Part shown: positions 1-5,309 of the stretch, piece by piece
Position numbering within the stretch: position 1 is the first letter of the stretch
Layout of the letters: each line of letters starts with the position of its first letter
NCBI GenBank assembly: GCA_026989405.1
Contig: JALSJL010000443.1
Span: 1 to 10,187 of the forward strand
DNA from: Marinosulfonomonas sp.
GTDB taxonomy: Bacteria > Pseudomonadota > Alphaproteobacteria > Rhodobacterales > Rhodobacteraceae
DNA: 10,187 nucleotides
Direction: 5' to 3'
Translations under genes and position numbers: made by a program
The notes under the pieces: model-generated
The model's database searches: none
What the model was told of the DNA's origin: nothing
The model's input: only the letters and a program-made list of their open reading frames with translations

Positions 1-1058
1 CAGCGGAGCGGTTTAACCCGCTCCGGCTTCCTCCGATACCAGCGTTTCGTGGTCCGCTCATCGGCGTGAGCAAGGAGGCGTTTGGCGTGCTCCAACGTCT
101 TGGCGTCTGAGGCGCACTTCGCTCGCAAATCGTGCTCAGTGAAGCGTTCCTTCACCCGGGTTTCGGCCAGGACGCGCGCCATGAAGCGCTGCCACATGGA
201 GTCCCAAGCGTTTGCTGATCCATCATCGCGGACATAGGGATCGCCACAGCGCGTGCAGAACAGCCAGGGACCGATGTCCAGGGGCCTGACTGATCTCGCT
301 GCCTCGATGGCCTCCCGCAACTCCTCCGTCCATTCTATGATCAGCCGTTTCCCTGTTGTCAGGGCCGTTTTGCGGGGCTGAACGTGGATTCCGTCAGGCT
401 TCAGGTCTGAGATGCGCAGGCGCAGGAGATCGCCGCGCCTGAGTCCCGTGAGGAGCTTGATGCGGATGTAGGCCTGCACGGCTTTCACAGAGCCGCGCTT
501 GCGTCTCGATGGCAGGGCCAGGGCCTCAACGATTTCCCAGTCTTCCACGTAGCGTTCCCTTGCCCGTGGCCGCCGTCCGCGGAGCTGCAGCTGACCCAGG
601 AGCGGGTTGGCACGGATCATGCCCCATTCCACAGCCTTGGTCAGGGCATGGCGGAGCACTTCCACTTCCCTGATCGCTGAGGTCTTCGCGGCACGTTTGT
701 CCACGTAGCGGTATATGTGATGGGGCTCGATAGCGGTCAGTGGCATGTGGCCGAAGACGGCCTTGAGGCGGCGGAGGATGGGGGCCTGTTCCCGTTGGGT
801 TTTGGGAGCCTTGGCCGGCAAGACTTCAAGGCTGTAACGGTCGAGGAGGTCGCCAATTGTCCTGGCCTCATCGATGTGTTTCAGTCTCGACGCCCACGTC
901 TTATAGGCTTCCGGGAGGGTCCTGCCGAGGCGGAATGTCTTTTTCCCGTCCCACAGGTGCTCCAGGCCCCTGGGTACCTGGTAGTAATAGGCGCCATGTG
1001 TGTACCGCCACCGGGTCGGTAGGCCTCGGTTTGCTGGATTGCGTTTACGTGGCGGCAC
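1..1058 (-). CDS. int: Phage integrase, tyrosine recombinase (3' end beyond window)
   Basis: Site-specific recombinase that integrates and excises the phage. The 352 visible codons include an N-terminal basic region with the phage-integrase signature RNPANRGLPTRWRY (residues 6-19) and GAYYYQVP (22-29). A core-binding helical domain covers roughly 67-160. The catalytic domain has every expected residue: Arg207 in TGLRRGDLL, Lys230 in QPRKTAL, His309 and Arg312 in HDLRAK, His331 in LLAHAD, and the nucleophile Tyr341 in RWYRRKPERV. Only a short C-terminal tail is missing, so the stop lies just left of the window. The start is GTG; no in-frame ATG occurs near it, and the conserved N-terminus begins exactly there. 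It overlaps the upstream DUF4224 gene by 14 bases, so translation is probably coupled. It is the last visible gene of the leftward operon. The family call is firm; the start is slightly less so. Confidence 0.95.
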   Translation of the reverse strand, partial: MPPRKRNPANRGLPTRWRYTHGAYYYQVPRGLEHLWDGKKTFRLGRTLPEAYKTWASRLKHIDEARTIGDLLDRYSLEVLPAKAPKTQREQAPILRRLKAVFGHMPLTAIEPHHIYRYVDKRAAKTSAIREVEVLRHALTKAVEWGMIRANPLLGQLQLRGRRPRARERYVEDWEIVEALALPSRRKRGSVKAVQAYIRIKLLTGLRRGDLLRLRISDLKPDGIHVQPRKTALTTGKRLIIEWTEELREAIEAARSVRPLDIGPWLFCTRCGDPYVRDDGSANAWDSMWQRFMARVLAETRVKERFTEHDLRAKCASDAKTLEHAKRLLAHADERTTKRWYRRKPERVKPLR

Positions 1059-1275
1059 GGTCCAGGGCGCTCCAATCAGGCTCCACGGAATATTCCTCGT
1101 TGGATTCCGTTTTACCGCCCATCATAGCTTCAATATGTGCCCGAAGCACCAGCGGGCGGCCGTCCGGCCTGATGGTGTGCATGATGCCCATGGCGCGTAG
1201 GGCTTCGATCTGCGCGCCTTTTCGGACGCGGCCGGTGAGTTGTTCCAGCTCTTCAGGTGTCAGAAACAGTCCCAT
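1045..1275 (-). CDS. DUF4224 domain protein upstream of integrase
   Basis: A 76-residue protein. The N-terminal half (FLTPEELEQLTGR, AQIEALRAMGI, RPDGRPLVLRAHIEAMMG) matches the DUF4224 pattern, a small family that in many proteobacterial prophages lies immediately upstream of int. The function is not established. The pattern resembles small winged-helix/excisionase folds, and position between a PL-like promoter and int is where xis would be, so an excisionase or directionality role is a reasonable inference but no more. The C-terminal third (residues 52-76) is acidic and low in recognisable motifs. The ATG start has AGGA nine bases upstream. The 3' end overlaps the integrase start by 14 bases. 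Confidence 0.85.
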   Translation of the reverse strand: MGLFLTPEELEQLTGRVRKGAQIEALRAMGIMHTIRPDGRPLVLRAHIEAMMGGKTESNEEYSVEPDWSALDRAAT

Positions 1276-1328
1276 GGATCAGGTCCTGTACTTTATTTGA
1301 GCCTTCTGGGAGGCTTTCATCGCTCATT

Positions 1329-1583
1329 TCAGGCGGCCTCTCGCCATGGCTGTCTGGGCCAATGGCCTGTTTTTTCGCGGTAGCGCATTTCCCATCTCAG
1401 GCGCCGCAGGATGTTTCGATCGTGCTCCTCCTTAAGGCGGTCCTGCTCCGTGGACCGCAGGCGCCGGGCCATCGGGCGGCGCGCGGTCTCAGCGACTGAG
1501 CCGAATGCGGCGATGCGGCCGAAGATGGTGCCGACGATGAACGCCAACACTATCCAAACAACTGCTGCGATTAATGTTGTCAT
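1329..1583 (-). CDS. Small membrane protein with one N-terminal helix
   Basis: An 84-residue protein of unrecognised family. Residues 3-26 (TLIAAVVWIVLAFIVGTIFG and following) form one clear hydrophobic membrane segment. The rest is strongly basic and charged (ARRPMARRLRST, KEEHDRNILRRLRW) and probably lies in the cytoplasm, perhaps as an amphipathic helix. The ATG has a good SD (GAGG, about 6 bases upstream) and overlaps the stop of the preceding 44-residue gene as ATGA, so the two are translationally coupled. It belongs to the leftward int operon. The layout of helix plus charged tail resembles small phage inner-membrane accessory proteins, but no specific function can be read from the sequence. 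Confidence 0.75.
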   Translation of the reverse strand: MTTLIAAVVWIVLAFIVGTIFGRIAAFGSVAETARRPMARRLRSTEQDRLKEEHDRNILRRLRWEMRYREKTGHWPRQPWREAA

Positions 1584-1714
1584 AATTGCACCTCGCTAGC
1601 GCTTACCGGGGTTTTCGTACTGTCCTGCAGCGACTGGTAGAGCGATTCGAGGGCCTGAAACGGTGTGTAGTGAACGCCTGTGTCCCTTTCTTTTCTCGCT
1701 GGAATGTTGCCCAT
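1580..1714 (-). CDS. 44-residue hypothetical protein, first gene of the int operon
   Basis: The start is chosen at the ATG at 1714-1712 because it is preceded by AAGGAGGAGGAGA, one of the strongest SD sequences in the window. A longer reading from a GTG at 1807 has no SD and would run through the tRNA-like sequence. The product begins MGNIPARKERDTGVHYTPF and has no recognised domain; it is polar and lacks a membrane segment. Its TGA overlaps the start of the membrane protein gene (ATGA). By position it could be a small regulator or excision factor, but nothing in the residues supports a specific call. The 5' neighbour is a leader of about 340 nt from the PL-like promoter. Confidence 0.6.
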   Translation of the reverse strand: MGNIPARKERDTGVHYTPFQALESLYQSLQDSTKTPVSASEVQL

Positions 1715-1742
1715 TCTCCTCCTCCTTTTTCTGGCGGCCTCC

Positions 1743-1821
1743 ACTGGCTGGCTGGATTCGAACCAACTCGCGGGTATTAGCCCGGTCTGAAGCAGTGATT
1801 CACACACTTTCTCATGCCAGT
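1743..1821 (-). ncRNA. tRNA-like cloverleaf (degenerate tRNA or tRNA mimic) in the PL leader
   Basis: On the minus strand this stretch can fold as a cloverleaf. Ends ACTGGC and GCCAGT pair over six bases. An anticodon-like hairpin has stem CGGG/CCCG and the six-base loop CTAATA, one base short of normal. A canonical T-arm has GTTGG and CCAGC around loop TTCGAAT. The D-arm region is enlarged and holds its own hairpin, AGTG...CACT. It lacks an encoded CCA and the CCAG unit is repeated three times at the 3' side, so the acceptor register is ambiguous. The 5' part (GGCATGAGAAAGTGTGT) closely resembles the D-arm region of the tRNA at 6392. It may be a decayed tRNA gene, a structured leader element or an attachment-site relic. 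It lies inside the int-operon leader. Confidence 0.4.
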
Positions 1822-1864
1822 CGCATTAAGCAGGACGGTGGTCTGTTGCAACGTCGCTCAACTC

Positions 1865-1990
1865 CTAGCCTGCACATGATCTACAGCGTTTCCCACACGC
1901 CGCAGCCAGCTTCGGCCATAACTCTCCGCCGCTTCGCTCTCGCTGGGCCCTGGATCCCCGGCCTACCGGCCTACTCAGGACGGCGGTCAA
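1865..1990 (-). CDS. Possible 41-residue arginine-rich protein in the PL leader
   Basis: A TTG-initiated frame in the leader, preceded by AAGGAG at close spacing (3 bases after GGAG). The product begins MTAVLSRPVGRGSRAQRERS and continues to a Cys/Arg-rich end (CGKRCRSCAG). The Arg-rich stretch GRGSRAQRERS is the right sort of sequence for RNA binding, and the position (first frame after PL) is that of N in lambda. There is no real sequence match to N, the start codon is weak, and GC-rich DNA gives arginine-rich frames by chance. An ATG-initiated version would begin at 2089, inside the promoter -35, and so cannot come from this promoter. Confidence 0.2.
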   Translation of the reverse strand: MTAVLSRPVGRGSRAQRERSGGELWPKLAAACGKRCRSCAG

Positions 1991-2060
1991 ATTCTCCTTA
2001 CCCCTCCTCCTGTTCCCCCGGCTGGTCCGTAGTGGGCGGGGCGGGGAAGGTGTGTTGGAA

Positions 2061-2089
2061 AAAGTAGCAAAAGCTATTCTGCAAGTCAA
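2061..2089 (-). promoter_or_regulatory. PL-like leftward promoter
   Basis: Minus strand: -35 TTGACT at 2089-2084, 17-bp spacer, -10 TACTTT at 2066-2061, predicted start near 2055. The -35 and its upstream bases (TGCTATTGACTT) are identical to those of the cro promoter at 6135, and in both an operator half overlaps the -10 edge. It reads toward the 44-residue gene, membrane protein, DUF4224 and int. Operator sites at 2065-2076 and 2090-2101 flank or overlap the core elements, so repressor binding would shut it off in the lysogen. Confidence 0.75.
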
Positions 2090-2135
2090 TAGCAGTTGCT
2101 ATTTTTTGTTGGTATGTGAAAATAGCCACACGCTA
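2065..2135. promoter_or_regulatory. OL: three repressor operator sites
   Basis: Three copies of the TAGC-N4-GCTA palindrome: TAGCAAAAGCTA at 2065-2076, TAGCAGTTGCTA at 2090-2101 and TAGCCACACGCTA at 2123-2135. The last has a five-base centre. The first two are 25 bp centre to centre, as in the OR cluster; the third is about 33 bp further on. The half-site TAGC is shared with the three OR sites. The first lies on the PL -10, the second just upstream of its -35. The natural reading is that the same repressor (and Cro) binds both clusters, as in lambda. Confidence 0.75.
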
Positions 2136-2275
2136 TCCGGAAGCGTGCGTCTGGCCGTGTGGTAGAGGATCGGAGGGAGTGCGAGGTCGGAGGGCGGGAG
2201 CCACCCCCGCTTCAAGCCCGGCTTGTGTGGAACCCCGCCATCAGAAGGTGTGCGGTCTGGGCGGTGAAATATCTG

Positions 2276-2304
2276 TTGATGTTCGGACAGTTTTGTCCGA
2301 TAAT
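2276..2304 (+). promoter_or_regulatory. hicAB promoter with palindromic operator in its spacer
   Basis: The -35 is TTGATG at 2276-2281 and the -10 is GATAAT at 2299-2304, exactly 17 bp apart. The spacer carries a perfect 7-bp inverted repeat, TCGGACA-GTTT-TGTCCGA (2283-2300), whose right arm touches the -10. This is a standard arrangement for autorepression by an antitoxin; HicB carries a C-terminal DNA-binding domain able to do so. The predicted transcription start (about 2311) falls right at the hicA GTG. The stretch from 2136 to 2275 upstream shows no gene I can support. Confidence 0.7.
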
Positions 2305-2311
2305 ATGGGGT

Positions 2312-2524
2312 GTGAAAGGAAGCGAATTCATCAAGCGGGTCATGAAGCTGGCCAAGGATCGGGGTCTGGTGGCTCGGATGGACAAGAAGCGCGGGAAGGG
2401 AAGTCATGTCACGCTTTACTATGGAGATCGTCACACCATTGTTCGTAACCCGAAGGATGAGCTGAAAAAAGGAACTCTGAATGCCATGCTTAAACAACTG
2501 GGGCTGGATAAAGACGAGATATGA
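2312..2524 (+). CDS. hicA: HicA-type mRNA interferase toxin
   Basis: A 70-residue toxin of the HicA family, which cleaves mRNA using a double-stranded-RNA-binding-like fold and one catalytic histidine. The start GTG gives the conserved opening MKGSEFIKRVMKLAKDRG. The family hallmark GKGSHVTLYYGDR (residues 28-40) holds the catalytic His32. The end NAMLKQLGL (57-65) is also typical, and the length is normal. Longer readings (ATG at 2279) would start inside the promoter. A shorter one (ATG at 2342) would remove the first conserved helix. The stop overlaps the hicB start as ATGA, so antitoxin translation is coupled. No SD precedes the GTG, and the predicted message may be leaderless, which could keep toxin output low. 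Confidence 0.9.
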   Translation: MKGSEFIKRVMKLAKDRGLVARMDKKRGKGSHVTLYYGDRHTIVRNPKDELKKGTLNAMLKQLGLDKDEI

Positions 2525-2958
2525 GAGAAAACATTATGAATTTTACCTATCCTGCGATGCTTACTCCCGAGGAGGAGGGCGGTTTCGTCGTGACCTTCCG
2601 TGATCTGCCGGAGGCCATCACCCAGGGTGAGACGATTGAGGACGCGCTGGCCGAGGCGGCTGATTGCCTGGAAGAGGCCATTGCGTTGCGCATCGATGAT
2701 GGGCTGGATATCCCCGAGCCCAGCCGGCGGCGTAAAGGCGAGCATCTGGTGGCCACGCCGTTGCAGACAGCGATGAAAGCGGCGCTCTATCTGGCCATGC
2801 GGGAGTCCGGCATTTCTAAGTCAGAACTTGCAAGGCGACTTGCAGTGGATGAGAAAGTGGTCCGACGACTGCTGGATCCGCGTCATGGAACCAGGCTCTC
2901 CGTCATGGAGCGGGCGCTTGTAATGCTCGGCCGGCATGCGGAGCTGCGGGTGGCTTGA
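2521..2958 (+). CDS. hicB: HicB-type antitoxin with C-terminal HTH
   Basis: Antitoxin partner of HicA. Residues 8-57 form the degraded RNase-H-like HicB domain (FTYPAML, GGFVVTFRDLPEAITQGET, DALAEAADCLEEAI), which binds and blocks HicA. Residues about 78-140 form a helix-turn-helix region (LAMRESGISKSELARRLAVD, EKVVRRLLDP, MERALVMLGR) that should bind the palindrome at 2283-2300. The length, 145 residues, is normal for the HTH-bearing subgroup. The start could be ATG 2521 (overlapping the hicA stop) or ATG 2536 (MNFTYPAML); the family usually begins close to the second. A strong hairpin terminator follows at 3006. Confidence 0.92.
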   Translation: MRENIMNFTYPAMLTPEEEGGFVVTFRDLPEAITQGETIEDALAEAADCLEEAIALRIDDGLDIPEPSRRRKGEHLVATPLQTAMKAALYLAMRESGISKSELARRLAVDEKVVRRLLDPRHGTRLSVMERALVMLGRHAELRVA

Positions 2959-3005
2959 TAGTCAGAAAATGCTCAGGCAACGAGCTTCGGCGTGATCGTG
3001 CCGGA

Positions 3006-3049
3006 CCTCAAAACTGAGACCACAGCATGTTGTGGAAGTTTTGGGTTTT
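3006..3049 (+). terminator. Hairpin terminator after hicB
   Basis: A two-part stem: CTCAAAACT (3007-3015 region) pairs with AGTTTTGGG (3037-3045), and inside it CCACA (3020-3024) pairs with TGTGG (3031-3035) around loop GCATGT. It is followed by TTTTA. It lies 48 bases after the hicB stop and should separate hicAB from the genes to the right. The T run is short, so efficiency may be modest. Confidence 0.6.
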
Positions 3050-3109
3050 AATGCGCAATATGTTGTGTTCTTAGATTGGTTGCTCCCAAGATTTGTATTT
3101 AGCCAAATC

Positions 3110-3158
3110 GTTAACCATATCATAAAAATGGTTTAACTATAGCTATTCGTGGTAGAAT
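3110..3158 (+). promoter_or_regulatory. Candidate promoter and inverted repeat before the small ORF and BRCT gene
   Basis: In the AT-rich gap between hicB and the BRCT gene there is a near-perfect inverted repeat. GTTAACCAT lies at 3110-3118 and ATGGTTTAAC at 3128-3137, with one extra T in the right arm. Overlapping its right arm is a weak -35 (GTTTAA, 3131-3136) followed after 16 bp by a good -10 (TAGAAT, 3153-3158). Predicted transcription would begin near 3165, just before the SD of the 28-codon ORF at 3181. The repeat is placed like an operator for an unknown regulator; its half-site does not resemble the TAGC sites of the phage repressor. Confidence 0.4.
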
Positions 3159-3180
3159 CCTACTTCTGTGGAGGAAGGGA

Positions 3181-3267
3181 ATGCTCTTAAGGTTAGGTTG
3201 TGTTGCGGTGATCCACAGGCCTGCCTGTCTTAATTGGCCTTGTATCTGTCTTTATAGCTGGCCGTAA
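3181..3267 (+). CDS. 28-residue small ORF with strong SD (possible leader peptide)
   Basis: ATG at 3181 is preceded by GGAGG with a six-base spacer (3170-3174), better than most genes in the window, and by a plausible -10. The product starts MLLRLGCVAVIHRPACLN and ends in CICLYSWP. It has four cysteines, is mostly hydrophobic, and matches no family I recognise. It ends 57 bases before the BRCT gene, which has its own good SD (AGAGGA at 3315). It could be a genuine microprotein, a leader peptide affecting the downstream gene, or a chance frame; the SD is the main argument for the first two. Confidence 0.4.
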   Translation: MLLRLGCVAVIHRPACLNWPCICLYSWP

Positions 3268-3324
3268 AAGGTCATCAGTGGCTCGGTCAAGCTCACGGAG
3301 GCAAGGAAATCGCTAGAGGAAGAT

Positions 3325-3972
3325 ATGAAGCTTGATGATCATGGGCAGCCGCCGCCGAGCTTTAATTTTAGGCGGAACATGCAAAAAGCAATGGACGCAC
3401 TTTATGGTTTGTGCGCGGGCATAGTTGCTGATTCTCAGATTAATGATAAGGAGATAATTTTTCTCGATACTTGGCTAAGGGAAAACAGTGAATACTGCCG
3501 TGTTTTTCCTGCAAGCGTTATCGCTTCGCGTGTAAGTGCGATTCTAGCAGACGGGATTATCACGGAAGAAGAGCGATCCGATCTCATGGAAACAATCATG
3601 CAGATGCTAGGCGGGACACTTGAGGAAAGCGGTTCAGCTGATGGTCTGGCAACGAGACTGCCTATAGATAATGTTGATCACGTTAATTTTCTAGAAAGGG
3701 GTTTTTGTTTTACCGGCAAGTTTGTTTATGGACCGCGTACTAAATGCCAGCGTGAGGTCGTTGATCGTGGTGGGTATGTATCAAATGATGTTACGCTTGA
3801 CCTCGATTATCTTGTTATTGGCACCCTGGCTAGTCGAGACTGGGTGCACAAAAGTCACGGGAGAAAGATAGAAAAGGCATTAAAGTACAAGGAAAAGAAA
3901 AATGAACTCTTTATCATATCGGAAGAGATCTGGCTGACCTGCTTGAACTATAGCAATTCTGGCGGATCATAA
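3325..3972 (+). CDS. BRCT-domain protein with TerB-like N-terminal region
   Basis: A 215-residue protein. The C-terminal half (about 123-208) is a BRCT domain of the DNA-ligase/replication-factor-C type. Its marks are FCFTGKF (127-133), the glycine pair in DRGGYV (147-152), DYLVIG (161-166), SHGRKIEKALKYK (177-189) and the late tryptophan Trp203. The N-terminal half (about 18-95) is helical with two acidic repeats, ADSQINDKEIIFLDTWL and ADGIITEEERSDLME. This pattern resembles TerB-like domains, though that match is weaker. BRCT domains bind phosphoproteins or DNA ends, so the protein may sense DNA breaks or phosphorylated partners. The start has AGAGGA five bases away. The stop abuts the stop of the minus-strand DUF3037 gene with no gap. 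GC content is lower than in the flanking phage genes. Confidence 0.85.
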   Translation: MKLDDHGQPPPSFNFRRNMQKAMDALYGLCAGIVADSQINDKEIIFLDTWLRENSEYCRVFPASVIASRVSAILADGIITEEERSDLMETIMQMLGGTLEESGSADGLATRLPIDNVDHVNFLERGFCFTGKFVYGPRTKCQREVVDRGGYVSNDVTLDLDYLVIGTLASRDWVHKSHGRKIEKALKYKEKKNELFIISEEIWLTCLNYSNSGGS

Positions 3973-4482
3973 TTATGCATGCGCGTGTATTTGGTTGCAG
4001 TGGCTAGGTGGTTGACATTCATGCATCCTAATATCAGGAAGACCGCGCTGATTTTCTTCTATCTTTATTAAGACAGGATCAAAGTGTTCTATTTCGCCGT
4101 TGAATAGGCGGAGTGCGTCATTGAGAACATGATCAGGTTGTTCAACTTCGCATTCTCTACAATTGATGTGTGAAATGTGAATCGTATTACGCAGTCTGTT
4201 TTGTAGCCAAAACAGGAAATCATTAATTCCAGTCTTTTCGAGACCTTCTTTCAGTTGTTTGTCAATAAAAGTATGGAAATTTTCAACAATCTGCATTGAA
4301 AAAGGGTCGAGGAGTACGTTCTGAGAGCAGAGTTTGTTAATGCTGCGCGCTATCGAGATTGCAAATGTGGTGTTGTCACCAATTTTTCCAATAGCGACCA
4401 TTCCAACGGGGAAAGACTGGGATGATGGGTCGGTCAGGTCTGGGCAATAACTCAATATTGCATAATGATAATTAACACGCAT
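3973..4482 (-). CDS. DUF3037 domain protein, partner of HipA-like kinase
   Basis: A 169-residue protein. The N-terminus, YHYAILSYCPDLTDPSSQSFPVGMV in outline (Tyr, Pro-Asp and Val-Gly positions), fits DUF3037. The function of this family is not established. The rest includes INDFLFWLQNRL, HINCRECEVEQP and a His/Gln-rich tail (QPPSHCNQIHAHA) that could bind metal. The ATG at 4482 is chosen because GAGG sits five bases upstream; an in-frame GTG at 4488 has its SD too close. It lies 17 bases downstream of the HipA-like gene on the same strand, so they form one operon. DUF3037 genes recur beside HipA-like kinases in many proteobacteria, which supports a joint function, from general knowledge and not a search here. 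Confidence 0.75.
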   Translation of the reverse strand: MRVNYHYAILSYCPDLTDPSSQSFPVGMVAIGKIGDNTTFAISIARSINKLCSQNVLLDPFSMQIVENFHTFIDKQLKEGLEKTGINDFLFWLQNRLRNTIHISHINCRECEVEQPDHVLNDALRLFNGEIEHFDPVLIKIEENQRGLPDIRMHECQPPSHCNQIHAHA

Positions 4483-4499
4483 AAGCACCTCTCCCGCTG

Positions 4500-5309
4500 C
4501 TAAATTATATCAGAAAATGCCTGATATAACAATGGCTTTCTGCCTATAAGCCCCTGATATATATATTCTTTCTGTTCTTCATCTAAATGTGATTTTGGTA
4601 TTCGCATTATCACTTCCTGAATCTGTGTATCGTTCAGATCGGAAATTTTGTGAATTGTTTCCAAGACGCTGTCACTATTCAAGTGGTTGAGCATCTTCGC
4701 CGGAAACCCTGCTTTTGTAATCGTCCGCCATCCGCCATTTTCCCATTCCCCTCTGCACCCCATTGAGAAAGCAAAATCAAGGAAGATGATTCTCGAATCT
4801 GAAAGTGTCTTTGGATCATACCCCCAAACTATATTATGGGGGTGATCATTATGATCAGTTTGAGCCACCCACGTATCAAAGACAAACATTGGTGAGCAAT
4901 TGCTCATTGCTTGTGCAACAGCAAGACCTATTGGTGCCTGATTGACAGGAATATCTCGGATAGTTTCCCATGCATGCTGTGCAGGATACATGATAAGGCT
5001 GACCGCAACAGCGGTTTCGCATCCAGGCGGCGGATTTTCACGGTATGTCAGTTGAACGGGCGGGACAGGAAGGCCAAGATCATACGCCAGATCTGCGGCA
5101 ATTTTCTCTCGCGCAGCTCTCGATACTTCAGCAGCATCCTGGTGTGCGTTTGCTGGTTTCAGGTATCCCCTGCGATGGAATCCTTCTGCTTCGACATAAT
5201 ATCCGCCTGCCTCTCCTTCAATAAGCCCAGTTTGGTTTGAGCACCTCATCCATTTTAGGGTTGAAACCGCCCGAGTTCGCCAATCTTTGGCTATTTCTTC
5301 GTTTGTCAC
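4500..5309 (-). CDS. HipA-like (HipA_2-type) protein kinase
   Basis: A 269-residue protein with the compact HipA_2/PI3-4-kinase-like layout. Marks are GYYVEAEGF (36-44), a phosphate-binding lysine in GYLKP (Lys51), the alpha-C glutamate Glu68 in REKIAADLAYDLGLPVPP, the catalytic stretch VAQTDHNDHPHNIVW (probable Asp152 and Asn159), and the metal-binding LDFAFS (Asp178). Full HipA toxins (about 440 residues) have an N-subdomain 1 missing here, so this is the short form. The usual DR pair reads DH (152-153). The substrate is unknown. The start is GTG, with AAGGAG seven bases upstream and no competing ATG. The gene lies 97 bp downstream of cI, on the same strand. A perfect -35 (TTGACA, 5363-5358 minus) in that gap lacks a convincing -10, so expression with cI in the lysogen is the likeliest arrangement. 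Confidence 0.8.
   Translation of the reverse strand: MTNEEIAKDWRTRAVSTLKWMRCSNQTGLIEGEAGGYYVEAEGFHRRGYLKPANAHQDAAEVSRAAREKIAADLAYDLGLPVPPVQLTYRENPPPGCETAVAVSLIMYPAQHAWETIRDIPVNQAPIGLAVAQAMSNCSPMFVFDTWVAQTDHNDHPHNIVWGYDPKTLSDSRIIFLDFAFSMGCRGEWENGGWRTITKAGFPAKMLNHLNSDSVLETIHKISDLNDTQIQEVIMRIPKSHLDEEQKEYIYQGLIGRKPLLYQAFSDII

Larger units (their letters stand above)
1715..2055 (-). other. Long leader of the leftward (int) transcript
   Basis: This is the stretch between the predicted PL start (about 2055) and the first well-supported start codon (1714). It holds the tRNA-like element at 1743-1821, a tandem GGCCTACC-type repeat near 1961-1975 (plus-strand reading), and a GC-rich segment. It also holds one weak TTG-initiated reading frame at 1990-1865 described separately. 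I looked for lambda-type boxA/boxB antitermination sites and saw no convincing match. A leader of this length before a recombinase operon usually has a regulatory purpose (antitermination, attenuation or processing), but which one cannot be read here. Confidence 0.4.

Noticed and set aside
857..1300. A 147-codon plus-strand frame.
   Set aside because: Antisense to the integrase and DUF4224 genes, both recognised by residues; Ser/Arg-rich shadow product.
1743..1775. attP core based on the GGTTCGAATCC T-arm sequence.
   Set aside because: In this gene order the attachment site is expected beyond the 3' end of int, left of the window. The segment is internal, so I keep it as tRNA-like only.
1580..1807. 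A 75-codon reading of the first int-operon gene from a GTG.
   Set aside because: The GTG has no SD and the added part is the tRNA-like sequence; the ATG at 1714 has a very strong SD.
1865..2089. A 74-codon ATG frame on the minus strand.
   Set aside because: Its ATG lies inside the PL -35, so the PL transcript cannot contain it; only the shorter TTG version remains possible.
2099..2497. A 132-codon minus-strand frame.
   Set aside because: It covers the OL sites, the hicAB promoter and hicA in antisense, all of which are well supported.
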